From positions 66,608 to 130,607 of the forward strand of contig NVWU01000014.1 in the NCBI GenBank assembly GCA_002733765.1: a stretch of DNA of 64,000 nt, written 5' to 3'. Made by a program: the position numbers and the translations under genes. The notes under the pieces were generated by a model. That model was not told the DNA's origin and searched no databases. It saw only the letters and a program-made list of their open reading frames with translations. Of this stretch, positions 19,569 through 28,946 are shown piece after piece. Position 1 is the stretch's first letter; each line of letters opens with the position of its first letter. Source of the DNA: Colwellia sp. GTDB taxonomy: Bacteria > Pseudomonadota > Gammaproteobacteria > Enterobacterales > Alteromonadaceae.

Positions 19569-20719
19569 GTGCCTTGGACGTTGGAGCTAAAATAACGAAT
19601 AAACCCTCGCATTAAAGCGATATTCATAGAAACAAAAAATGTAATTATTCCGGTAATTGAATTAACCTTTTGCTGTTTTTTTTGTTTATTAATACCGTAA
19701 AAAGCAATAGAGTAAAAAAGGACTTGCCCAATAAATAATAATTGATATAAAGGGTTATTAATGAGTAATAAATTACTCATTAATATAATAAGCATTAAAT
19801 GAGGGACAAACCATCGACATACCTTATGGCTAAAATAAGCGATAAATCGCCAACCTAACAAAGGATTAAGTGCCCAAGTCATGGTGAATAGTGCTTGGTA
19901 ATTACCTAAGCCAATTCGTATTCGTCTCCCTTCCTCTGCTTGCAAATTTGGCGCTATTTCTTCAATGGCAATTGCCTCAGGATCATAAATTAGGCGAGAT
20001 CCTTGTTTGGCAATATTCATTGCAATCTGGAAGTCATCTACAATAGTGTTGGCTGGTAAAGGAATAAAAAGTTCTTTTCGTATAGCGTAAACGGCTCCAT
20101 TTGCACCTTGTAATGCATTTAATCGAGCTTCATGAAACTTTAAAACTTGTTCGTAGTTCCAATAAATATTGTCTTTATTATCACCTGAATCAACATCTAT
20201 CAGATGAAGTTCTCCACAGACAGCGCCAATATCGTCGTGATTAAAGTGCCTGACTAGGCACTCAATTGTATTTTTGTTAAAATGTGTATTTGCATCAGAA
20301 AAAACAATGTAATCGCTGTCTACTTGTTCGACAAGATCATTGATGACACTCATCTTGCCACGATTCTCTTCAAATATATGAACCTTTAAATTCACTTCGT
20401 CAAACGACGTTAAAATTTTTGCTGTTTTATCTTTGCTGCCGTCAGAACCTATATGTATGGTCAACTTATCTTGTGGGTAATCGAGAGAAAGTAAATTCTC
20501 TATCCTTGCTTTGATGCATGACTCCTCATTGTAAGCTGCTATTATTATAGATACAGGCGGGAAGTTATCCCTATCTACAACTCTACGTTGGCTCTTTTTC
20601 CAAAGATAGTGTGTATCGCTAACCGCTTGTTTTACCGCGCTAAAAATTATTAAAATAAGTGGGTAAACAAAGTAACTGTAAACGATAACAGCCAAACTGA
20701 ACCAAAAAACATTTACCAT
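19547..20719 (-). CDS. Glycosyltransferase family 2, membrane-associated
   Basis: VSIIIAAYNEESCIKARIENLLSLDYPQDKLTIHIGSDGSKDKT, DYIVFSDANTHF, C-terminal TM helices. Confidence 0.9.
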   Translation of the reverse strand: MVNVFWFSLAVIVYSYFVYPLILIIFSAVKQAVSDTHYLWKKSQRRVVDRDNFPPVSIIIAAYNEESCIKARIENLLSLDYPQDKLTIHIGSDGSKDKTAKILTSFDEVNLKVHIFEENRGKMSVINDLVEQVDSDYIVFSDANTHFNKNTIECLVRHFNHDDIGAVCGELHLIDVDSGDNKDNIYWNYEQVLKFHEARLNALQGANGAVYAIRKELFIPLPANTIVDDFQIAMNIAKQGSRLIYDPEAIAIEEIAPNLQAEEGRRIRIGLGNYQALFTMTWALNPLLGWRFIAYFSHKVCRWFVPHLMLIILMSNLLLINNPLYQLLFIGQVLFYSIAFYGINKQKKQQKVNSITGIITFFVSMNIALMRGFIRYFSSNVQGTWERTTR

Positions 20720-21246
20720 TATAAATTTGTGCCTTTATTATTTTTAAAATATACTTTTGCCGGAATACCTAGCATGGTTGAACCGCATTTAGCGTCTTTT
20801 GTTAAAACAGCGTTCGCACCAACCTTCACATTATCTTCAATTTTTAATTGGCCAATAATTTTAGCACCAGAACCGATAAAAATATTATTTTCTAAGTAAG
20901 GAGATCTACCTTTCTCATCACCAATGACAACACCACTTTCTAAAGTGATATTGTGTCCACCAATCACTTTTGAATTAATAACAATGCCAACAGGATGCAT
21001 AATAACAAAGCCAGATGAGAAATTTGCACCACTGCCAATAACACAGCCATTGATAAATTTATTTAGCCATTGAAAAAAATAGGCTGCTAGGCCTAACCGA
21101 TGTGTTGCACACCATCGCATACAACGATAAATAATATTTGCACTGCTGCCATCAGCCATCAAAATTCTTAACATGCTTACGTTAGCACCATCTTCTGCAA
21201 AAATCTGTTGCTTGCGCTTTAAATCAGCTATTATTTTGTGCATCAA
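20719..21246 (-). CDS. Serine O-acetyltransferase-like left-handed beta-helix transferase
   Basis: Hexapeptide repeats (IGSGANFSSGFVIMHPVGIVINSKVIGGHNITLESGVVIGDEKG...NIFIGSGAKIIGQLKIEDNVKVGANAVL). Confidence 0.82.
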   Translation of the reverse strand: MMHKIIADLKRKQQIFAEDGANVSMLRILMADGSSANIIYRCMRWCATHRLGLAAYFFQWLNKFINGCVIGSGANFSSGFVIMHPVGIVINSKVIGGHNITLESGVVIGDEKGRSPYLENNIFIGSGAKIIGQLKIEDNVKVGANAVLTKDAKCGSTMLGIPAKVYFKNNKGTNL

Positions 21247-22439
21247 CTTTTCTCACTAGAAGTAACTAATGATAATAATTGTTCTGCATTATGTTTCCAT
21301 TGTCGCTCGTTTTCAATATAGACACGCGCATTCAGACCAACTTTTTTATGCGCTTCTTTATCCTTAACAATTTCAAAAACCTTGTCTATACAGGCTTGTT
21401 TATTACTCGCTGGAAATAACCAACTTGTCTCGTTATCTTGAACAACTTCTGCAATAGGGCTAAAGTCAGGAGCAATCATGCCTTTGCCCATGGCCATAAA
21501 TTCAAATAATTTCATTGGTGAGCCATAATCATTTGAATCAGGTAATATACCCAAATCCATTGCGGACAAAAACGATGAAACTTCGTGATGCGGTACTTTA
21601 CCAGGCAAAATAACTTGTGATTCAACACCTGCTTCAATAACGCGTTTTTTAATGCCCTCAAAAGCCACACCGTCACCTACTAGCAATAATACTAATTCAG
21701 GAGTTTCCTTTAATTCTTGACAAGCTAAATCAACAAACCAATCAATGCCATGCCAATGAACAAATGCACCAACATAGCCAAGTACTATTTTGTCTTCAAT
21801 ACCGAGTTTACGTCGTAATGTTAAGCCAGAAGTATCATCAATGATAAACTTATCTAAATCGGCACCATTAGGTGACACTACAGAATTTGCAATTTTACCG
21901 TATACTTGCTCAGCCACTTCTTTAAAGCGTGTTGAAATAAAGACTAGGCCAGTGGCATTTTTAAAAACCCAGCCTTCAATTTTTTCAGCAAGCTTTTTAA
22001 AGGTTAATGAACGAACCCTTTGGACTTGGCAAGAGTCGTTAATTTCTAACACTATAGGTAGGTTATTACGCTTTGCCCACCAAACACTGGCAAACATAAA
22101 TAAAGAATAACGCTCGTAAATAAGGGTAATGTTTTTTTCTTTAACAGTTTTCCGTAAACGTATTAGCGCAATTAAGTTGAAAGCAAGCTCAAAAAGTTCA
22201 AAAACAAATTCTGGTACATGTTTAGTGAGGTCAGAAAGTATGGAAAAACTACTTTTTTTAGCTGGTGCTTGATTCACTTTATTATCTGTAGCTTTTACTT
22301 CCTCAGCTTCAGGCTCTGCTCCGGGTAATGATAAGATATCAACATGATTATTTAACTGCCTTAATCCTTTTACCACACCTCTAATATGAACGCCTTCGGC
22401 ACCACGACCGCGAGTTCTATGGTGAAATAGAATATTCAC
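21243..22439 (-). CDS. Glycosyltransferase family 4
   Basis: N-terminal RGRGAEGVHIRGVVKGL; GT-B C-terminal KLGIEDKIVLGYVGAFVHWHGIDW, GSPMKLFEFMAMGKGMIAPDFSPIAEVV. Confidence 0.88.
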   Translation of the reverse strand: MNILFHHRTRGRGAEGVHIRGVVKGLRQLNNHVDILSLPGAEPEAEEVKATDNKVNQAPAKKSSFSILSDLTKHVPEFVFELFELAFNLIALIRLRKTVKEKNITLIYERYSLFMFASVWWAKRNNLPIVLEINDSCQVQRVRSLTFKKLAEKIEGWVFKNATGLVFISTRFKEVAEQVYGKIANSVVSPNGADLDKFIIDDTSGLTLRRKLGIEDKIVLGYVGAFVHWHGIDWFVDLACQELKETPELVLLLVGDGVAFEGIKKRVIEAGVESQVILPGKVPHHEVSSFLSAMDLGILPDSNDYGSPMKLFEFMAMGKGMIAPDFSPIAEVVQDNETSWLFPASNKQACIDKVFEIVKDKEAHKKVGLNARVYIENERQWKHNAEQLLSLVTSSEKS

Positions 22440-22441
22440 TT

Positions 22442-23077
22442 TTATTTATTCTCCAATGCGTTAATGCTAAATCCTTGAGATTGCCAATAGGGTATTAATG
22501 TTTCTAAAACTTCAATACAGCGGGAGTCATCATCATGAAACAAAAGAATATCTCCTGATTTAACCGGCTCATCAATCAAACGCTTAACTATTTTAGCTGG
22601 CGGCTCTTTGCGAAAATCCATAGAGTCGCGACTCCAATGCACAGCAGTGATTTTTAGACGAAACAAATGCATCAATAATTTTAAATCCCATCTACCCTGA
22701 GGTGCACGAAATATTTTACAGTTTTCATTCGTTAATTCTTTAATAAGGGTATTTGTGGAAGTTATTTCGTTAATCTTCTCAGGCAAAGATATTTTATGGA
22801 ATGCAGGATGAGTGTATGTATGATTGGCGAGCTTGTGACCTCGGTGGTGAATTTCTTTGATAATTTCAGGATTGCTCTTAGCACATTGTCCTATAATAAA
22901 AAACGTTGCTTTCACTTGATATTTATCTAACAAATCAAGTAGATTTTCCGTAATACCTTGAACAGGGCCATCGTCAAAAGTTAAATAAAGTGATTTTGAC
23001 TCTTTTTTCCCATCGATCAAAAATAAACTATTAGGTAATAGTTTAGATCGAATGAAATATCTAATTTTATTTCGCAT
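22442..23077 (-). CDS. Polysaccharide deacetylase (NodB-type)
   Basis: LYLTFDDGPVQGITENLLDLLDKYQVKATFFIIG, GHKLANHTYTHPAF, FRAPQGRWD. Confidence 0.9.
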   Translation of the reverse strand: MRNKIRYFIRSKLLPNSLFLIDGKKESKSLYLTFDDGPVQGITENLLDLLDKYQVKATFFIIGQCAKSNPEIIKEIHHRGHKLANHTYTHPAFHKISLPEKINEITSTNTLIKELTNENCKIFRAPQGRWDLKLLMHLFRLKITAVHWSRDSMDFRKEPPAKIVKRLIDEPVKSGDILLFHDDDSRCIEVLETLIPYWQSQGFSINALENK

Positions 23078-23165
23078 TTAACCTAGAACCCGTCTAAAAA
23101 TCAAACTTTATAAAAAACATTGTAACAGTAATTAAACCGTTGCCGATATAACTTTATCTCTCAAA

Positions 23166-24293
23166 TTAGTTATTAACTGACAGCAACTCAATGAGTTGAC
23201 GTTTATTGTTTTCCCACGTAAATTTTTTACTATGGGCTTTTATTTTATCTTTGTTCCAATTCTGGTCTAATAGGTAAGTTAAACCGTTGGCTACGGCCAT
23301 TTCACAGCGTGGTTGAATTAATCTTCCACAGATTTTTTCGTCAACTACTTCAGGAATTCCGCCAACTTTTGTTGCTAATATAGGTGTGCCACAAGCCATA
23401 GCCTCTAAAACAACATTAGGAACCCCTTCGTTATAACTAGGTAACACTAATGCTTTAGCGTGAGTAATAAGCGCGGGTAACTTATGATGTTCAACAGAGC
23501 CTAGTAATTGAACTTTGTCAGCAATATTGAGAGCCTTTGACAATTCCAACAGGCATTTTTTCTCTACGCCAGAGCCTGCATAAACAAGATTTAATTCCGG
23601 ATAATTATCATGGATGTTTGCAAAGCCCTTGATAAGCTCAATGACACCTTTGTCACGCTTTAAGTTTCCAACATATAAAAGATAGTCACCATTCAAGGGG
23701 GCTTTTGTTTGAATACCGAACTTTTGGTGATCGACACCATTATATATCACTGATATTTTATCTGTTTCAATACCCATTGCTACCATTTCATCTGCGAGAG
23801 CTTTTGAAACAGATAAAATACCCGATGCCCTTTTAGCTGCCTTTACTATTTGTTGAGCGCGTGCGGGAATTTTTCCGTGCAGATTAATGTCACTACCGTG
23901 TACTTTAAAAAAGAAACGGCAACTAAATAACTTACTTAGCCAACTAGCGGTAACTGCTTCAGGAAAAGCCCAACTAGCCAATATTATTTGGGGTTTTTTA
24001 GTAAACAGCCACCAACCGGAATGCATTAACAGTGACAAAAACATAAATACACTATAAAAACGACGCCCAATTTTAGGTAGATAAAAGTAAGGGACATATC
24101 TTAAGTTTTTAGTTTGCTTTATTTCCTTTCTATGAGAAAACCATTCAGGAAAGGCAATTGGAACTAAAATACTTTGGTCAAACTCATCATCAAGTTGAGC
24201 GAATTGCTGACGGTTAAAGGTTGCTCTGTTTGGTTCCCAAGGTAAAGGGTAAAGATTGGTGATTATCGTTATGTTCTTTTTATTAGACTTCAC
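23166..24293 (-). CDS. Glycosyltransferase family 4
   Basis: FFKVHGSDINLHGK, LLYVGNLKRDKGVIELI, VLPSYNEGVPNVVLEAMACGTPILATKVGGIPEVV. Confidence 0.92.
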   Translation of the reverse strand: MKSNKKNITIITNLYPLPWEPNRATFNRQQFAQLDDEFDQSILVPIAFPEWFSHRKEIKQTKNLRYVPYFYLPKIGRRFYSVFMFLSLLMHSGWWLFTKKPQIILASWAFPEAVTASWLSKLFSCRFFFKVHGSDINLHGKIPARAQQIVKAAKRASGILSVSKALADEMVAMGIETDKISVIYNGVDHQKFGIQTKAPLNGDYLLYVGNLKRDKGVIELIKGFANIHDNYPELNLVYAGSGVEKKCLLELSKALNIADKVQLLGSVEHHKLPALITHAKALVLPSYNEGVPNVVLEAMACGTPILATKVGGIPEVVDEKICGRLIQPRCEMAVANGLTYLLDQNWNKDKIKAHSKKFTWENNKRQLIELLSVNN

Positions 24294-25629
24294 AAATTGT
24301 TACTCTATGTTTACCCGCTGCAGTTAATGGTATTTCATTTACCATTTTAAAGTTTAACGTTAGGCTTTTGTTACTATATTTATTTATTTCGTTGATAATT
24401 GTTGTTTTATCATCTTCACAAAATTTATCATTGGCGATAATAATAATATCAAGAGAATTGATCATTGATTGTTTGATTTGAAACTTAGTAATACCTTTGA
24501 ATTCTTTGAATAAATGCGGAAATAACTCCCCTGGAATACTACCGCCTTCCGGTGTTTTAATTATATCGAGTTTTCTGCCATCAATACTTTTCATTATCGG
24601 AAGTGGGTTTCCACAGGGACAAGGTGTTTCTACTAAGGTAGCACGATCGCCATTTACATAACGAATTAGAGGAAATCCATAGTTATAAAGATCAGTGATA
24701 ACCAAATCACCACTGCGTTCAATAATAGACTCTCCTGTTTCAGACAGTGTTTCGACAATCAGATGATCGATATTAATATGTAAGTTTTTATGCTTTCTAC
24801 ATTCAGCCGACATCAACATAAATTCACGGCAACCAAAGGTGTCATAAACCGAGCAGTTAAATGCTTTTTCGATAACTTCTCGTTGGAATTGATGTAAAGG
24901 CTCTGCACCCGTTAAGATTGTTTGAGGTTGATAAACTTCAATTTTATGCTCTATGATATAAAGTGCTAACTCATACAATGGATTTACGTATGATACAAAA
25001 GCGACGGGTTTATAATTATTAATTTCCTGAATATAATCAGGTTTGTTTTTGTCATTCATTTCGAATGAGTTCAGCATTTTTCGATTGTAGAAACCATGAT
25101 ATAACGCATTTTTTATCGTTTTAAAGTGTGAAGGTTGTCCTAAATCAGCCCCCCATAGGTATAACGTTTTTTGACCAAGCCCAGCGCCTAACCAACCGTA
25201 GCCTCGCCACATAACCGCTTCTCGTCTGGTATTACTTTCCAGATCTAACTCAAAATGGAAAGGCTGACCTGTTGAGCCACCAGTAGATTTCTTAATGTTT
25301 TTTGTATGCTTAGTTGATATGAAACTCTGATAATGATCACGAATGTCATCTTTATTAATAACAGGAAGTTTTTCAAAATCAGCTAGTGTTTGGATTTGAT
25401 TAATATCAGTAATGCCTGCCTCAGTCCAAGCTTTTTTGTAATAGCTGGTATTATTGTATGCATGGTGAAGTAATGACTTTAATTGCTGTAGTTGATAACT
25501 TTGAAGTTGCTCTTTAGACCAAGTTAATCGTGACTCATAAGCATTTAAAAAGGGTAATAAATTTTTGCCCTTTATTTTTTCATAAATAGGCATGATTAAA
25601 TAACGAAGTAAAGAAGGATAAAGAGACAT
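24283..25629 (-). CDS. CapK/PaaK-like adenylate-forming enzyme (phenylacetate-CoA ligase family)
   Basis: KSTGGSTGQPFHFELD, DTFGCREFMLMSAECRKHKNLHI, LVITDLYNYGFPLIRYVNGDRATL, GGSIPGELFPHLF. Confidence 0.88.
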   Translation of the reverse strand: MSLYPSLLRYLIMPIYEKIKGKNLLPFLNAYESRLTWSKEQLQSYQLQQLKSLLHHAYNNTSYYKKAWTEAGITDINQIQTLADFEKLPVINKDDIRDHYQSFISTKHTKNIKKSTGGSTGQPFHFELDLESNTRREAVMWRGYGWLGAGLGQKTLYLWGADLGQPSHFKTIKNALYHGFYNRKMLNSFEMNDKNKPDYIQEINNYKPVAFVSYVNPLYELALYIIEHKIEVYQPQTILTGAEPLHQFQREVIEKAFNCSVYDTFGCREFMLMSAECRKHKNLHINIDHLIVETLSETGESIIERSGDLVITDLYNYGFPLIRYVNGDRATLVETPCPCGNPLPIMKSIDGRKLDIIKTPEGGSIPGELFPHLFKEFKGITKFQIKQSMINSLDIIIIANDKFCEDDKTTIINEINKYSNKSLTLNFKMVNEIPLTAAGKHRVTICEV

Positions 25630-26525
25630 TACATTATTCCATTGTCGAATTTTTGAGTTTGATGAGTAAGGGCTGTATGGATCTTGTTAGCCCATATATT
25701 TGAAATCATTTGTTTTCCAAGCTTATTAAAATGACAACCATCATATCGATAGCTTTCATTAAAACTATCAGTGTCGGGACCTTGAAAGACTGAAGGGTAA
25801 TCATTAATTAATTTTAATTGCATTTGTCGAATATTGTTATTGGGTAAATATGCATAGCAACGAGAACTCAAAGAAATTAAAAAGGGCTTATTTCCATGAA
25901 TGGATTGAATATTATTATAAAGACTTTTTAAATGTAATGCATAATTCCGAGATGGCATATTATCAATAGAATCACGCTCACCTTGACCAAAAACTATAAG
26001 GTGAGGTGCTAAATGCAACTTAGTTAATTGGTGATAGGTATCATTTAATGTTTTGTAAAATATTCCTTCAGGTGCCCAATCTTTAATACTGGAATTATTT
26101 CGTGCACCATTAACTAAAATAATCTCCTTATAATCACTTTTCTCTAATAGTTTTATTGCAGCATCTATCCATAAACTACCAAGTTTGCCTGTTGCCCCTA
26201 ATAAAGGATCTCTTGCTTGGTATAACTTGCCTTTATAAAAATTAAATATAGGTAATGATGTTTGACTCTTTTGAGATACAGTATTCGCAACATTAGATTG
26301 ACCATAAATTAATATAACTAATGGTTTTTTTAGATCTGTAATGTCATATTCTATCCGATCTGAATTATCACTATATTCAATAGTGCGAACACCGAGATCA
26401 ATTAAAAAATGATGCACTCCGTAATAACGTTGCCATAATACCCCACAGAGAAAAGAGAGGCATATGATAATTGTTATGACTATGGCGTACTTGCTTTGTA
26501 TCTGTTTTTTATCCATATTTGACAA
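25629..26525 (-). CDS. SGNH-type esterase-like protein (possible sialate O-acetylesterase-like)
   Basis: TM anchor; VILIYGQSNVANT block, LIVFGQGERDS, C-terminal YDGCHFNKLGKQMI (catalytic Asp-X-X-His-like). Overlaps the upstream gene by ~46 bp. Confidence 0.65.
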   Translation of the reverse strand: MSNMDKKQIQSKYAIVITIIICLSFLCGVLWQRYYGVHHFLIDLGVRTIEYSDNSDRIEYDITDLKKPLVILIYGQSNVANTVSQKSQTSLPIFNFYKGKLYQARDPLLGATGKLGSLWIDAAIKLLEKSDYKEIILVNGARNNSSIKDWAPEGIFYKTLNDTYHQLTKLHLAPHLIVFGQGERDSIDNMPSRNYALHLKSLYNNIQSIHGNKPFLISLSSRCYAYLPNNNIRQMQLKLINDYPSVFQGPDTDSFNESYRYDGCHFNKLGKQMISNIWANKIHTALTHQTQKFDNGIM

Positions 26526-27457
26526 GGTCGCTCAATTGTTTTCATAATTATGTGCGCTAATAATAAGGATGCGACTAATGCTGAAAAGATTGCAATATTA
26601 GGGGAAAAACCTTTAGCTTCAATTTCTCTAATAATTATATAACCAATGTTTTGATGTAACAAATATAAAGAATAAGAAATTGAGCCTAGCCAAGTTAAAG
26701 GCTTTATTGCTATGAATGATAATTTTCCATAAACAAATAAAGTAAAAACGACAAAAAATAAAGTGACTAAAATGGAAGAGATAAGTTCTCCCTGCATCCA
26801 ATGAGCAATCAGACATAATAGTAAGGAGAGAGCGTATTGTTTGTTAATTTCTTCTTTTTTGATCAGATAAAAAATAATTCCAGCGCTAAATAAATGATTA
26901 TACTGCAGTAAAAGAAAAAGTTGTATTTTCCATGGTATCCAATCAACGGTGCTATTGAGTATGTTAATCAGTAAACCAATAATGATTAGCCAATGAATTT
27001 TTTTAAAGTTTCCCCATTTAAAGAAAGTAAATATAATGCAATAAAAAATTAATTCATATAATAGAGTCCAATAAACACCGTCTACATCTGGGATTTCAAA
27101 AACACCTTGAATCATCGTGAAATTTGTTAGAGTGGTAAAAAGGTTTCTTTCCTCTCCATGAAGACCAAAAGTCCATACTATTGCAGTTGTCATTATGATG
27201 GCAGACCAATAGGGAGGATAGAGTCTAGAGGCACGCGAAACTACAAAATCCATGGGCTTTGTTATTCTATCTAAGGTTAAAAAGATAACAAATCCAGAAA
27301 TCATAAAAAATAATTGAACACCAAAGCTGCCATAAGGTAATTGCCAATTAAGCCCAACAGTATGACCAAATAACTTATCGTATTGAGTTGTATAGTGATA
27401 AAAAACAACTGCTAATGCAGCTAATCCTCTTAAAGCATCGAGCTCCTTTATTCTCAT
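26480..27457 (-). CDS. Acyltransferase 3 family (OafA/NodX-like O-acetyltransferase)
   Basis: MRIKELDALRGLAALAVVFYHY, YGSFGVQLFFMISGFVIFLT, ~10 TM segments. Confidence 0.92.
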   Translation of the reverse strand: MRIKELDALRGLAALAVVFYHYTTQYDKLFGHTVGLNWQLPYGSFGVQLFFMISGFVIFLTLDRITKPMDFVVSRASRLYPPYWSAIIMTTAIVWTFGLHGEERNLFTTLTNFTMIQGVFEIPDVDGVYWTLLYELIFYCIIFTFFKWGNFKKIHWLIIIGLLINILNSTVDWIPWKIQLFLLLQYNHLFSAGIIFYLIKKEEINKQYALSLLLCLIAHWMQGELISSILVTLFFVVFTLFVYGKLSFIAIKPLTWLGSISYSLYLLHQNIGYIIIREIEAKGFSPNIAIFSALVASLLLAHIIMKTIERPCQIWIKNRYKASTP

Positions 27458-27530
27458 TTTAAACTATTTCCTGAAATATTATGCATACAAGTTCATTGGT
27501 TTTTGATTAGTTGGTTATGTTTATATGGCG

Positions 27531-28859
27531 CTATAAGCCAACTTTTAATGCCATATAAACGGCAATTATGATAACCCAGCAATAGGTCATCGACTTAATA
27601 ACAGTATCTTTTATAAACAGTTTTTTCAGTTCAGGGCGTAATTTAATCAATCTAATATGACTCGCGGTTAACATACCGAGAAAGATAAAAAGTAGTAGGG
27701 TAAACTGACGGCTTAAAAAGAAAGCTGTGATCATAAAGCCGAGCATTGAGAAGAATAATGCTTGATTTATTTTAACTTCTGCAGCGTATTCTATTTTAGT
27801 TTCTTCTGTTATATCATCACCTAAGTATTTTGAAAATTCTTTTATTACTCGGTAAGAAGCTAACATTGTTAAAGTTATTACGCCTGCCCACAATGAATAA
27901 CCGGGGATGCCCATTTCTCCAGCGACATGAATGTAAGAGTTATGAGCGACGAGTTCATGATGGTCCATAAAATTACCTTTCCCGACACCAAAGACAGGAT
28001 TGCTAATTAGCATTAATATTCCCGAGTACCAAGCTTCTAATCGTCCATTAGCTGAGGATTCTGACGAAGACATACCGCCGAATTTCGTCAATAAAGTTGC
28101 AACAATAGGGGCCATAATAAGGGTGAACATGATTAATCGTGCACCCGCCTTTTTAATAAAAAAATAAAGAAAAATAACTCCAAGTGTTCCTAATAAAGTA
28201 CCTCTAGAGCCTGTCATTAATACGCCATAACAGAATAAACCAAAAAATAATGGCATTAAAAGCTTATAGAGCGCTCCCTTCTCACTATAAAAGTAACCTA
28301 AGAAAGCTAGATTCATTACTAAGAACATACCTAAATCATTAGGATCACCAAAAAAACCTAAATAGGTAATACGCATTTCTGCCCTACCCATTGTTAAGGA
28401 GCCGCCTAAGCCATAACCAAATGTTCCATCATATGATTGTTGTTGAATATGGCCGTTATAGACCATAACTAATGCTGCGGCAATAGAGACATACATAAGT
28501 ATTTTTTGTCTAGAGATTGACGTGATTAAATTACTGTATAAGAAGAATGGAATAATTGAAGCAACAAAGAATTTTTGTGCTTCAGTAATACCGCCCATGC
28601 CCCAACCATTTAAAAAAGCTGATATCATGATGAGGGGTGCAAAACCGAGTAACATATAATGCTGTGGCATGAATATCATTGGTCTTAAAGAGGTTAAGGT
28701 AAATAAAAATGCCAGTATTGCAAATATTTTGATTACTATATATTGTGAAGTTTCAATACTAAATTCATGCGGGCGAATTAATACAGCAATGGTATAAAGT
28801 ACTAGAAAGAAGAATGCTAAAGCTGCATTTTTTTCTTGAGTAGGTAAGGATCGAGCCAT
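27531..28859 (-). CDS. O-antigen ligase/Wzy-like polymerase
   Basis: Polytopic membrane protein; GSRGTLLGTLGVIFLYFF and GVGKGNFMDHHELVAHNSYIHVAGEMGIPGYSLW. Confidence 0.88.
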   Translation of the reverse strand: MARSLPTQEKNAALAFFFLVLYTIAVLIRPHEFSIETSQYIVIKIFAILAFLFTLTSLRPMIFMPQHYMLLGFAPLIMISAFLNGWGMGGITEAQKFFVASIIPFFLYSNLITSISRQKILMYVSIAAALVMVYNGHIQQQSYDGTFGYGLGGSLTMGRAEMRITYLGFFGDPNDLGMFLVMNLAFLGYFYSEKGALYKLLMPLFFGLFCYGVLMTGSRGTLLGTLGVIFLYFFIKKAGARLIMFTLIMAPIVATLLTKFGGMSSSESSANGRLEAWYSGILMLISNPVFGVGKGNFMDHHELVAHNSYIHVAGEMGIPGYSLWAGVITLTMLASYRVIKEFSKYLGDDITEETKIEYAAEVKINQALFFSMLGFMITAFFLSRQFTLLLFIFLGMLTASHIRLIKLRPELKKLFIKDTVIKSMTYCWVIIIAVYMALKVGL

Positions 28860-28912
28860 AATTTGGTAAAAATCCGTGTTTATAGTTGTTTAACGTAATC
28901 AAAATATTACTA

Positions 28913-28940
28913 AAGCAAATAATTATATCATTATTTGCTT
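28913..28940 (-). terminator. Hairpin downstream of 28947-33056
   Basis: AAGCAAATAAT (28913-28923) / ATTATTTGCTT (28930-28940); perfect 11-bp stem followed by a short T-run on the minus strand. Confidence 0.5.
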
Positions 28941-28946
28941 AATATT

